Below, piece by piece: positions 35,589-43,127 of a stretch of 64,000 nucleotides of DNA (its first letter is position 1; each line of letters starts with the position of its first letter). Below the pieces are notes generated by a model that ran no database searches, had not been told where the DNA came from, and saw nothing but the letters and a program-made list of their open reading frames with translations. The position numbers and the translations under genes were made by a program. Source of the DNA: Niallia sp. XMNu-256 (GTDB lineage Bacteria; Bacillota; Bacilli; Bacillales; Cytobacillaceae); NCBI RefSeq assembly GCF_036670015.1, contig NZ_CP137636.1:3884501-3948500 (forward strand). Reading direction: 5' to 3'.

Positions 35589-35705
35589 TCTTTCAATCCT
35601 ACTTTGCAGTCCACGGATGTTTCCTTTTCGTCCATTTTTCCGTCCTTCCTGTATTCTGAACTTTAAACTGCCGACATATGATTAAATGAAAAAATACGGG
35701 ACAAG

Positions 35706-36287
35706 GTGATGGTTGTTATTGTTCAAAAGTTAATGGCTACATTTATAGGCAGTATTTTAGTAGGAACCGGAGTTAATGGGTTTTTAGTTCCTTTTCATTT
35801 AATCGATGGCGGTATCCTTGGGGCCGCCTTATTAATCCATTATTTTTTTCACCTTCCAGCAGGTTTGATCATGATCGCATTAAGCATTCCAATTTGTATC
35901 TTTTCCTCCATTCATCATAAAGAGTATTTCCTTAGTAGTTTGCAAGGTTTGCTTGTTTCTTCCCTATTTATTGATCTACTGGCACCGCTTCGTTTCCAAT
36001 TTGCCATTCCCCCACTTCTAAGTGCACTCATCGGAGGTGCCATCATTGGAGTAGGTATCGGCCTCATGCTGCGATATAAGACAAGCACAGGAGGAACAGA
36101 CCTCTTAGCCAAAATGATTGCTGAAACCTTTTCATTTAACCTTGCATTAGTCATGATCTTTATTGATGGGTTGATTGTTTTAGCAGGTTTGACTGTACTA
36201 AGCTTAAATGCTTTCATCTATTCGTGTTTCGCGATTGCCACTGTGGGTGTGACCACATCCTTGATTGAAAGAAATGAATCTTTTTAA
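35706..36287 (+). CDS. YitT-family membrane protein (short form)
   Basis: A 193-residue membrane protein with five or six helices of the YitT/DUF161 family. GTGVNGFLVPFHLIDGGILGAA near 19-40 and KTSTGGTDLLAKM near 123-135 are the two repeated G-rich family motifs. It lacks the C-terminal DUF2179 domain of full-length YitT proteins, which makes it resemble the YczE/short type. The start is either GTG at 35706 or the adjacent ATG at 35709. Function is unknown for the family. Confidence 0.85.
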   Translation: MMVVIVQKLMATFIGSILVGTGVNGFLVPFHLIDGGILGAALLIHYFFHLPAGLIMIALSIPICIFSSIHHKEYFLSSLQGLLVSSLFIDLLAPLRFQFAIPPLLSALIGGAIIGVGIGLMLRYKTSTGGTDLLAKMIAETFSFNLALVMIFIDGLIVLAGLTVLSLNAFIYSCFAIATVGVTTSLIERNESF

Positions 36288-36355
36288 AAGAGACATAATT
36301 CAATGGTTGATGGGAATTTTAAAATTATTAGAATATCTCAAGGAGGATGTTTACG

Positions 36356-37354
36356 TTGAAAAACAATGCCCTATTTCTAATCATGTTTTTAAGCATTTTT
36401 ATGCTTATAAATAATGTTAAACCCAGTCATACAGCTGCCATGACTATCGACTCCGATACGCCAACTCAAAAAGAAGAAAATGATGAACTTTACAAAAAAA
36501 TTCAAGCATACAGGGATGAACATAAAATTGAACCCATTAACGCAATCGTTGATCGGGTATGGAAAGCGATTCCCGGATACAACGGGATCGATGTAGATGT
36601 TACAGCAAGTTATGAAAAAATGAAGAAAGATGATTTATTTGATGAAAACAAAGTGGTCTTAAAAGAAATACCTCCAAGTATTCATTTGGGAGATTTAGGT
36701 CCACACCCCATCTACAGAGGTAATCCACAAAAACCAATGGTAGCTTTATTAATTAATGTCGCCTGGGGGAATGAATACATTCCGAAAATCCTTACAACTC
36801 TAGACGAATCCAACGTAAAGGCAACATTTTTCTTCGACGGCAGCTGGGTTAAAAAGAATCCTGATTTAGCTAAAATGATCCATCAGAAAGGCCATGAAAT
36901 TGGAAACCATGCTTATAGTCATCCCGATCTTCAAAAGCGATCTAAAAATGATACGATACTGGAGTTACAAAAAACAAATAATGTGATTGAAGAAACTCTT
37001 GGTATCAAACCCAAATGGTTTGCACCTCCAAGCGGAAGTTTCAATGGTGTTACTGTTCAAGTAGCTGATGACCTGAATATGAAAACCATCTTATGGACGG
37101 TTGACACAGTCGATTGGAAAAAGCCTCCGGCAGCAGAAATGGCAAGGCGCATTATCACCAATGTAGATAATGGCTCAATGGTTCTTATGCATCCAACACA
37201 GCCTGTTGCAGAAGGATTAGAGTCAATGATAGAAGGAATTAAGGGGAAAGGCTACCAACTTGGTACGGTGAGTGATCTAATGAGTGAAAAACGAATAGAA
37301 ACGACTCAATCAAAATTAATGAAACATGGGGACGGTTCTCGTGTTTCATTCTAG
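36356..37354 (+). CDS. YlxY-like polysaccharide deacetylase homologue, secreted
   Basis: About 332 residues with an N-terminal signal peptide. The TTG at 36356 is preferred since AGGAGG lies nine bases before it; the ATG at 36347 directly abuts the Shine-Dalgarno. The NodB-like domain (about 125-320) has LLINVAWGNEYIP where active CE4 enzymes have TFDDG, and keeps H-x3-H as NHAYSH. This matches B. subtilis YlxY, thought to be inactive. The last eleven codons (MKHGDGSRVSF) come from the R5 repeat, which also gives the stop a few bases later. Confidence 0.88.
   Translation: MKNNALFLIMFLSIFMLINNVKPSHTAAMTIDSDTPTQKEENDELYKKIQAYRDEHKIEPINAIVDRVWKAIPGYNGIDVDVTASYEKMKKDDLFDENKVVLKEIPPSIHLGDLGPHPIYRGNPQKPMVALLINVAWGNEYIPKILTTLDESNVKATFFFDGSWVKKNPDLAKMIHQKGHEIGNHAYSHPDLQKRSKNDTILELQKTNNVIEETLGIKPKWFAPPSGSFNGVTVQVADDLNMKTILWTVDTVDWKKPPAAEMARRIITNVDNGSMVLMHPTQPVAEGLESMIEGIKGKGYQLGTVSDLMSEKRIETTQSKLMKHGDGSRVSF
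37319..37349 (+). repeat. R-type repeat, copy R5
   Basis: ATGAAACATG, GGGACGGTTCT, CGTGTTTCAT. It lies in frame at the end of the YlxY-like gene, using the same reading frame as R1 does in the SGNH hydrolase. Confidence 0.93.
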
Positions 37355-37364
37355 TAAGGTTATT

Positions 37365-37390
37365 CGGGGCGTCACTGTGACCCGGACTTA
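37365..37390 (+). repeat. S-type element after R5
   Basis: CGGGGCGTCACTGTGACCCG followed by GACTTA. The core GTCACTGTGAC is a perfect palindrome and the CGGGG/CCCGG flanks extend the symmetry. Confidence 0.8.
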
Positions 37391-37442
37391 CGGGGTAGCA
37401 TTTTAAGTGGGGAGTTGCTGGGGTGTCACCTGGGGTCAGACA

Positions 37443-37475
37443 GGGATGGACTTCCATCCCTACGTGTTTTTAAAC
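37443..37475 (+). terminator. Weak terminator-like hairpin
   Basis: GGGATGG-ACTT-CCATCCC followed after five bases by TTTTT. It may end the transcript of the YlxY-like gene. Confidence 0.45.
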
Positions 37476-37555
37476 TCAAAAGTTGGATTCTACTCTAAGA
37501 ATAGATCATCATATAAAACATCTCCGATTTCAAATGATATGAAACGGTTTGATAC

Positions 37556-37723
37556 TTAATTAATGCTGTTCCAAATTCTACTTAGATCCAAGGGAACATA
37601 TACCTTTTCACCATGAATTTCCTTATGTACAAGCGGATTTCTAAAACTACCCTCAACAAAAATATTCTTATGTCTAGCTCGTGGTTCGGACCCTAAAACA
37701 ATCTCTTTGATTTCTTTATACAT
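37556..37723 (-). CDS. Small hypothetical protein (55 aa)
   Basis: A 55-codon frame from ATG at 37721-37723 to TAA at 37556-37558, with GAGG about ten bases upstream. The product begins MYKEIKEIVLGSEPRA and has balanced composition with EGSFRNPLVHKEIHG and VYVPLDLSRIW, looking like a small folded protein rather than random translation. No family recognised. It is the only coding-like signal in the 700-bp gap between the YlxY-like and 84-residue genes. Confidence 0.45.
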   Translation of the reverse strand: MYKEIKEIVLGSEPRARHKNIFVEGSFRNPLVHKEIHGEKVYVPLDLSRIWNSIN

Positions 37724-37849
37724 ATTTCGTAAACCTCGCTTTTATTATTTACCACCTTAACTAATTAAAATAACTTTTTCATTCCCCCTCAAACTTTATA
37801 AAATTAGTTTTTCCAAAAAGGCCAAAATATTACATATTTTGATTTTCAA

Positions 37850-37880
37850 ATGAAACATGGGGACGGTTCTCGCGTTTCAT
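37850..37880 (+). repeat. R-type repeat, copy R6
   Basis: ATGAAACATG, GGGACGGTTCT, CGCGTTTCAT. Not directly behind a recognisable gene. Followed by two S-like segments. Confidence 0.92.
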
Positions 37881-37914
37881 TCAAGTAAGGTTCGCTTCGG
37901 GGTGTCACTTTTTT

Positions 37915-37937
37915 CGGAGCATCACTGTGACTCGGAC
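37915..37937 (+). repeat. S-type element after R6
   Basis: CGGAGCATCACTGTGACTCGGAC; a partial copy CGGGGTGTCAC lies just before it (about 37898-37908). Confidence 0.7.
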
Positions 37938-38064
37938 AAAAGTTTATTAAGAATTAATAAACTTTGTTAAGTTTCCCTTAAAATTCGACAAAATGAGTCA
38001 CCTACTGATCCCTTTTCTTTATAATAGGATTTATCAGGGATTTTATTAGAGGAGTTAAACAACG

Positions 38065-38319
38065 ATGAATTTATACGAAAAGTTACCGACTGATACTTTG
38101 ATTGCCTTTTACCATGAAGTATGGAGAAATATTGAAAATGGATTTTTAACGAAAAATATGTACTATGAATTAGGTGTAATGATCTCAGCCGCTAGTCAAA
38201 GAGGGATTACCTTAGGCAAACCGTCTGATTTTGACTATGTTGTCGACCAACAAACGTTGGATGACTTTATTAAAAGTACGAGTAGATTTCATGAGGTAAA
38301 CAATTCCTTGACCATGTGA
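38065..38319 (+). CDS. Small hypothetical protein (84 aa)
   Basis: An 84-residue soluble protein with GAGGAGT ten bases before the ATG. It is helix-rich with aromatic-containing segments (LIAFYHEVWRNIENG, MYYELGVMI) and an acidic middle. I do not recognise a family. Codon use is like the neighbouring chromosome genes, and the good ribosome binding site makes it a real gene. A sporulation or regulatory role is only a guess. Confidence 0.7.
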   Translation: MNLYEKLPTDTLIAFYHEVWRNIENGFLTKNMYYELGVMISAASQRGITLGKPSDFDYVVDQQTLDDFIKSTSRFHEVNNSLTM

Positions 38320-38327
38320 TCCCAAAA

Positions 38328-38368
38328 TAAAAAAAATTCCTATATTATCAAGTTGTAATACAGGAATT
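38328..38368 (-). terminator. Terminator shared by the 84-aa gene and the Spo0E-like gene
   Basis: AAAATTCCT...AGGAATTTT with extra TATTA/TAATA pairing makes a long stem. Both sides have A/T runs, and the minus-strand side is an eight-T run. It lies between convergent genes. Confidence 0.85.
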
Positions 38369-38371
38369 TTG

Positions 38372-38548
38372 CTAAACGGGTTCTCTATTTTTCAGTTTTA
38401 ATTTTTGATATTTTATAATGAGCTCATCTAACTTCTGACTGTAATAAAGGGTGTTATCGCTATTTAAGCCACTATCTTTTGCAATAAGAATTAAATTTTT
38501 TCTCATACAATGAATTTTCTTTTGTAATTTTTCAATTTCTGCGCTCAC
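38372..38548 (-). CDS. Spo0E-family aspartyl-phosphate phosphatase
   Basis: A 58-residue protein from GTG at 38548 to TAG at 38372, with AAGGAG ten bases before the start. It has the Spo0E two-helix layout: an N-terminal EIEKLQKKIHCM helix, a turn, and the signature YYSQKLDELI (S-Q-x-L-D) near 35-44. Relatives dephosphorylate Spo0A~P and so delay sporulation. The signature residues are intact. Its minus-strand terminator directly follows. Confidence 0.85.
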   Translation of the reverse strand: MSAEIEKLQKKIHCMRKNLILIAKDSGLNSDNTLYYSQKLDELIIKYQKLKLKNREPV

Positions 38549-38862
38549 AGCCTCTAGTCTCCTTAACTAATAATCATACACACCCTTACCATTATGCACA
38601 ATATTCTAGATAATCGGAATGCTTATTGCAAAATTTTCTCACAAAATGAATAAAAATGCATGTTTTAAGCTTGGAACTTTAAATCAATTCTTTCGACAAT
38701 GGTTGGATGGACATCAAAACGACACACCCCCCTTCGTTTTCCCTTTTGAATCGAGTATTAGGGTAGATAGTAATTACCCCTTCCATATTTGGTATAAACA
38801 ACTATATTTAACACAAAATAAAGTAGCAATTAAATGACTGATGAGGAAAGGTGGGGAATCCA

Positions 38863-39015
38863 ATGGCGAAAAATAAAGGGAAAGCACCAATGGTATCAGG
38901 AAGTTTCCAAGTGGTTGATGATGAACACCGTACAGAATCGTTAGAACAAATGAGAAAAGACAACCATTTAGACGAACAAACCGAACACTACGCACGAATT
39001 TTTATGGAAGATTAA
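38863..39015 (+). CDS. Small hypothetical protein (50 aa)
   Basis: A 50-codon gene starting at ATG 38863 with GAGGAAAGGTGGGG upstream and followed at once by a good terminator. The product is hydrophilic and charged (starts MAKNKGKAPMVSG, ends HYARIFMED). No domain recognised. The compact gene-terminator arrangement supports expression as a monocistronic small mRNA. Confidence 0.72.
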   Translation: MAKNKGKAPMVSGSFQVVDDEHRTESLEQMRKDNHLDEQTEHYARIFMED

Positions 39016-39024
39016 ATGATCTGA

Positions 39025-39055
39025 GGATGGTGCTTGCTAGCATCGTCCTTTTTTT
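39025..39055 (+). terminator. Rho-independent terminator after the 50-aa gene
   Basis: GGATGGTGCT-TGCT-AGCATCGTCC, with one G-T pair, followed by seven T residues. Confidence 0.88.
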
Positions 39056-39071
39056 ATTCGGGGCGTCAATT

Positions 39072-39094
39072 CGGGGCGTCACTGTGACCCGGAC
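39072..39094 (+). repeat. S-type element with a tandem partial copy
   Basis: CGGGGCGTCACTGTGACCCG plus GAC; an incomplete unit CGGGGCGTCA lies just before it at about 39059-39068. Confidence 0.8.
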
Positions 39095-39104
39095 GACTTT
39101 TTTA

Positions 39105-39144
39105 CATAAAAATACAGGCAAGGGATTTGAACTTCCCCTGCCTG
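39105..39144 (-). terminator. Terminator of the TcyP-like gene
   Basis: ACAGGCAAGGGA and TCCCCTGCCTGT pair around a 7-nt loop; on the minus strand the stem is followed by ATTTTTATG. It lies about 90 bp past the symporter stop, after the two R repeats. Confidence 0.8.
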
Positions 39145-39157
39145 TTTTGAAATAATG

Positions 39158-39188
39158 ATGAAACGTGAGAACCGTCCCCATGTTTCAA
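39158..39188 (-). repeat. R-type repeat, copy R7 (minus orientation)
   Basis: Reads as the complement of the other copies (ATGAAACGTG, AGAACCGTCCC, CATGTTTCA). It is the second of two copies behind the minus-strand symporter gene. Confidence 0.92.
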
Positions 39189-39196
39189 ATTAGACG

Positions 39197-39227
39197 ATGA
39201 AACGCGAGAACCGTCCCCATGTTTCAC
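39197..39227 (-). repeat. R-type repeat, copy R8 (minus orientation)
   Basis: Complementary-strand copy starting seven bases after the symporter stop codon, so it is in sense orientation relative to that gene. R7 and R8 are 39 bp apart. Confidence 0.92.
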
Positions 39228-39233
39228 CATGTT

Positions 39234-40619
39234 TTACTTCGCTTCCAAAATTTCCGGTCGACGGTAGACTTCTTCTTTTAGGTCTCCGTTGATTTTGCTT
39301 GTTAGTACTCCGGCTACCATGCTGCCGCTTACGTTTAGTGCGGTACGTCCCATGTCGATTAATGGCTCGATTGTTACCATTAAACCAACGATGGCTACTG
39401 GTAGGTCCATGACGGAGAGTACGATTAAGGATGCGAATGTAGCTCCTCCACCGACTCCCGCTACTCCAAATGAACTGATGATGATCACGACGATGAGAGT
39501 AAGTAAGAATGAAATGCTTGTTGGATCGATCCCTACTGCTGGTGCTGCCATGACGGCAAGCATCGCCGGATAAATCCCCGCACATCCATTTTGCCCGATC
39601 GATAATCCGAACGGTCCGGCGAAGTTGGCCACTCCTTCTGATACGCCTAAATCATCCACTTGGCTTTTAATATTGATCGGCAAGGTCCCTGCACTTGAAC
39701 GGGACGTGAACGCAAACGTTAAAGGCGGCATCGCTTTTTTCAAAAAGTGAATCGGATTTAATTTCGCTAATGCCAAAAGCAATAAATGCACCATAAACAT
39801 GAGAATAATTGCTACATAGTTGGCAATGATAAATTTCCCTAAGCTGACGACCGCGTCGTAGTTGCTTGTTGCTGCTACTTTTGCCATTAAAGCTAAAATT
39901 CCGTATGGTGTCAGACGCAGAACGAGCGTCACGATTCTCATGACAATCAAATAGATCGAATCAATCAATTTAGCAAAAACATCCGCTTCATCTGAGTGCT
40001 TTCGCTTCACTCCAAGGAATGCCACTCCGATAAAGGCAGCGAAGATCACGACTGCGATCGTTGAAGTTGGACGAGACCCAGTTAAATCCGCAAATGGATT
40101 GCTTGGAATCATCTCCAACATTTGCTGTGGAATGGTGATATTCTCAGCAGTTTCTACTCGATCCGCTAATGATTCGTTACGGGCTCTTTCTGCTTCCCCC
40201 TCAACGATCTGCGTTTGGTCCAAACCGAAACTTAGAGTTGTACCAATTCCAATGACTGCTGAAATCCCGGTTGTAAATAGTAAAATTCCGATAACAAGTG
40301 CACTGATTTTTCCAAGATTTTTTGTAATCTTTAACTTAGTAAAAGCGCCAACGATGGAAATGAACACTAGTGGCATAACGACCATTTGCAATAATTTCAC
40401 ATAGCCGGTACCGACAATGTTTAACCAATCAATCGTTCCCGTTGTCACCTCAGATTCCGTTCCGTAGATCAGGTGAAGTATAAATCCGAATAAAAGTCCT
40501 AATCCTAAACCAGCAAAGACCCGTTTAGAAAAGGAAACATGCTTTTTCTGCATCCGAAAAAGGACAAATAGCAAAATAAGAAATACGAATAAGTTCGCAA
40601 TGATAAGAAATGGATCCAT
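39234..40619 (-). CDS. tcyP: L-cystine/dicarboxylate-type sodium symporter, TcyP-like
   Basis: A 461-residue DAACS-family symporter, the length of B. subtilis TcyP. About eight helices plus reentrant loops are seen. The substrate loop TSRSSAGTLP near 318-327 and NFAGPFGLSIGQNGCAGIYP near 346-365 are TcyP-like (glutamate transporters have SSSAATLP). It should import cystine. The neighbouring ABC importer with cystine-type homology supports a sulfur-amino-acid locus. The leader shows no S-box. Confidence 0.88.
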   Translation of the reverse strand: MDPFLIIANLFVFLILLFVLFRMQKKHVSFSKRVFAGLGLGLLFGFILHLIYGTESEVTTGTIDWLNIVGTGYVKLLQMVVMPLVFISIVGAFTKLKITKNLGKISALVIGILLFTTGISAVIGIGTTLSFGLDQTQIVEGEAERARNESLADRVETAENITIPQQMLEMIPSNPFADLTGSRPTSTIAVVIFAAFIGVAFLGVKRKHSDEADVFAKLIDSIYLIVMRIVTLVLRLTPYGILALMAKVAATSNYDAVVSLGKFIIANYVAIILMFMVHLLLLALAKLNPIHFLKKAMPPLTFAFTSRSSAGTLPINIKSQVDDLGVSEGVANFAGPFGLSIGQNGCAGIYPAMLAVMAAPAVGIDPTSISFLLTLIVVIIISSFGVAGVGGGATFASLIVLSVMDLPVAIVGLMVTIEPLIDMGRTALNVSGSMVAGVLTSKINGDLKEEVYRRPEILEAK

Positions 40620-40852
40620 CTTATCCCTCCTCTTTTTAATTATTATTCTAATATATGATCAAAATATTAGCCCAATAATTCCTACCCGTCAAGTAAGTTT
40701 TTATAAAACTTGGTTTCCTTACCTTTTTTCACCAATTAGTCAATTTTACATTGTTATTCTCAAAAACCTTTCCAATCTACTAAATCCGATTAAACAACTC
40801 ATAATTATTGACTAACCGCTTTTACTCTTTTAAAATAGTTCCTATCAAAACT

Positions 40853-40870
40853 TGACTGACTCATCAATCA
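40853..40870 (+). promoter_or_regulatory. Candidate TetR operator
   Basis: TGACTGA-CTCA-TCAATCA is an 18-bp near-palindrome (one mismatch) 33 bp before the TetR start codon. Its TGAxTGA...TCAxTCA layout resembles operators of Bacillus TetR regulators such as FadR. Probable autoregulation. Confidence 0.5.
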
Positions 40871-40903
40871 GGAGCAAAAAGAAACGTCCAGAAAGGGTGA
40901 AAA

Positions 40904-41533
40904 ATGATTACAGACGATAAAATTCAGGATACGAAAGAACAAATTCTTAACACGGCTCTTCAACTTTTTGCAGAGCGTGGATATCATAAGACGAAAGTTT
41001 CCGACATTGTGAAGGCGGTCGGCGTCGCACAAGGGACCTTTTACTGGCATTTCAAAAGCAAAGAGATGATTGCGTTAGAGGTGATCAAAAACGGCCAGGA
41101 GAAATTGCTCCAATTTATTGCGCAAGGCTACCGTCAAGAAGACGGAACCGTTGAAGATGCGGTTGCAGCATCAAAAAAATTATTTGAGGACTTCTTTACT
41201 TTTTCAAAAAATAATAAAGCCTTAATGATCCTGCTTTTTAAAGGAATTGAAACGGAGGAATCTGTACATAATGCGATTTTGGAAACTCGTCAAAAGCTAG
41301 AAGAAGCGTTTCAACAAAACATTAACCGAGCGAGAGAGCTTGGAATTCTGCCAAAAATAGACCCAAATTTAAAATCAGCTTTATTAATGAGTTTGATTGA
41401 GGGAATGCTAATGAGGTGGCTATTCAGTTCAGCGTCAATTCATCATCATTTAAAACATAAATCAGCGAAAGAGTTGGCCCAAGACGTTGTGACCTTTGAG
41501 TTTTTCGGCCTGCTTGGAAAAGGAGACAATTAG
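40904..41533 (+). CDS. TetR/AcrR family transcriptional regulator
   Basis: A 209-residue TetR regulator. The N-terminal HTH (about 10-56) has ILNTALQLFAERGYHKTKVSDI and GVAQGTFYWHFKSKE, the canonical HTH signature. The C-terminal ligand domain is helix-rich without a recognisable ligand motif. It overlaps nothing but ends one base before the substrate-binding protein gene (stop TAG, then C, then ATG), so it is in one operon with the ABC importer and probably controls it. Ligand unknown; an amino acid or fatty-acyl signal is possible. Confidence 0.93.
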   Translation: MITDDKIQDTKEQILNTALQLFAERGYHKTKVSDIVKAVGVAQGTFYWHFKSKEMIALEVIKNGQEKLLQFIAQGYRQEDGTVEDAVAASKKLFEDFFTFSKNNKALMILLFKGIETEESVHNAILETRQKLEEAFQQNINRARELGILPKIDPNLKSALLMSLIEGMLMRWLFSSASIHHHLKHKSAKELAQDVVTFEFFGLLGKGDN

Positions 41534-41534
41534 C

Positions 41535-42365
41535 ATGAAGAAAAGAAAGTTATTTTTTATCGCAGTCATAACGATGATCTTTACTTTAGTATTAAGTGCC
41601 TGTGGTGGAGCGGCCAACGAAGGGACGGACAAAGCCGATCAAGAAACAAGCTTGCTACAGGAAATTAAAGACCGTGGCGTGATGAAGGTTGGGGTTATGG
41701 GAACGTATCAACCGTACAACTTTTTAAATGAAAATAAAGAAATGGACGGCTTTGATGTCGATATTGCCAAGGAAGTAGCGAAACGTCTTGGCGTTGAAGC
41801 GGAGTTTGTGGCCCAAGAATTCTCCGGAATGATTGCCGGTTTGCAGGCGGAAAAGTTTGATGTTGTTATTAGCCAAATGACGATTACCAATGAACGGAAA
41901 GAACAAATGGATTTTTCAAATCCGTATATTACGAATAACGTAAAAATTATTGTTCAAGATGACAATAACACGATTACGAAATTAGAAGATTTTAAAGGGA
42001 AAAATATTGGGGTTGCACTCGGAACGAACGACGAAACATATTTGCGTACAGTTGCTCTCCCTGAAGTCGGCGATTTCAACATTCGTACGTACGATGACGT
42101 AGTTACAACGCTTAAAGATTTAGACGCTGGCCGAATTGATGCAACGATTAATAACATGTATGCACTGAAACCGGTTGTGGAAAAGCAAGGGTTTAAAATA
42201 AAAGCAGTTGGCGAACCGATCAAATCCGATCGAGCTGGAATTGCGACACGTAAAGGAAATGAAGAATTCATTACCGAGGTGAACCGAGTTTTAGACGAAA
42301 TGAAAGCGGACGGCACCCATGCTGAGATTCATAAAAAATGGTTTGGAGAAGAACCACAGGAGTAA
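41535..42365 (+). CDS. Polar amino acid ABC transporter, substrate-binding lipoprotein (cystine-type)
   Basis: A 276-residue lipoprotein: signal peptide with the lipobox LSAC at about residue 21, then a two-lobed SBP_bac_3 domain. GVMKVGVMGTYQPYNFLN near 48-65 and EMDGFDVDIAKEVAKRLG near 69-86 are family signatures. The ATG at 41535 is chosen because AAAAGGAGA precedes it; a frame upstream overlaps the TetR gene. Captures a polar amino acid, by context probably cystine, at the membrane surface for the permease and ATPase encoded next. Confidence 0.93.
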   Translation: MKKRKLFFIAVITMIFTLVLSACGGAANEGTDKADQETSLLQEIKDRGVMKVGVMGTYQPYNFLNENKEMDGFDVDIAKEVAKRLGVEAEFVAQEFSGMIAGLQAEKFDVVISQMTITNERKEQMDFSNPYITNNVKIIVQDDNNTITKLEDFKGKNIGVALGTNDETYLRTVALPEVGDFNIRTYDDVVTTLKDLDAGRIDATINNMYALKPVVEKQGFKIKAVGEPIKSDRAGIATRKGNEEFITEVNRVLDEMKADGTHAEIHKKWFGEEPQE

Positions 42366-42410
42366 TTTTCAAGCTTTGACTTGATAATGGAAAGGACTTT
42401 TTAAACTAAA

Positions 42411-43055
42411 ATGGATATTGTCATTGAAAACTTGCCATTTTTATTACAAGGAGCGTATTATACGCTCCTTATCACCGTTGTATCGATGTTCTTCGGCTCG
42501 ATCATTGCGGTTATCACTGCGATTGCTCGATTAAAAGGAAACAAACTGGTCAGAGGAATCGCCCGCGTTTATGTATCGATTATCCGCGGGACACCGACAT
42601 TGGTACAAATTATTATTGTTTATTATGGGCTTGTCGATTATGGAATTAAGCTTGAACCATTGATGGCAGCCTATATTTCTTTAAGTATTAGCATTGGTGC
42701 GTATTTATCAGAAACCTTGCGGGGAGCGCTGCTTTCCATTCCAGAAGGACAACTCGAAGCGGCTTATGCGTCAGGGATGACTCCTTGGCAAACGATGCGC
42801 CGAATTGTGATTCCTCAGGCTCTTCGGATCGCGATCCCGCCTGCTGGGAATACATTTATCGGCATGCTCAAAGAAACGTCACTCGTTTCCGTCATTACGG
42901 TAACCGAATTACTCCGAGCTGCTGAGTTATTAATCGCCCAATACTATATTTACATGCCATTCTACTTGGCGATTGCCCTTATGTACTGGGTGATGAGCAC
43001 AGGCTTCTCCTACCTTTTACAAAGATGGGAAAAACGTCTGTCTGTCTATTTATAA
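42411..43055 (+). CDS. Polar amino acid ABC transporter permease
   Basis: A 214-residue permease of the HisM/GlnP class with five helices. The N-terminal GAYYTLLITVVSMFFGS motif and the EAA loop LEAAYASGMTPWQTMRRIVIPQA near 117-139, which contacts the ATPase, are typical. It probably works as a homodimer, as only one permease gene is present. It is separated from the ATPase gene by 176 bp with two large stem-loops, an unusual gap within such an operon. Confidence 0.94.
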   Translation: MDIVIENLPFLLQGAYYTLLITVVSMFFGSIIAVITAIARLKGNKLVRGIARVYVSIIRGTPTLVQIIIVYYGLVDYGIKLEPLMAAYISLSISIGAYLSETLRGALLSIPEGQLEAAYASGMTPWQTMRRIVIPQALRIAIPPAGNTFIGMLKETSLVSVITVTELLRAAELLIAQYYIYMPFYLAIALMYWVMSTGFSYLLQRWEKRLSVYL

Positions 43056-43065
43056 AGTGAAACTT

Positions 43066-43102
43066 CCATCAGTGGGGGTTTTCTTTCATCCCCCACTGAT
43101 GG
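43066..43102 (+). repeat. 13-bp perfect stem-loop between permease and ATPase genes
   Basis: CCATCAGTGGGGG and CCCCCACTGATGG pair perfectly around an 11-nt loop, starting 11 bp after the permease stop. No T-run follows. Confidence 0.85.
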
Positions 43103-43127
43103 TTAGTTGAACCAATTGGAGCTTTAT

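Noticed and set aside
38619-38837. 72-codon frame before the 50-aa gene
   Set aside because: No ribosome binding site and an atypical residue mix; it lies in the probable promoter region of the 50-aa gene.
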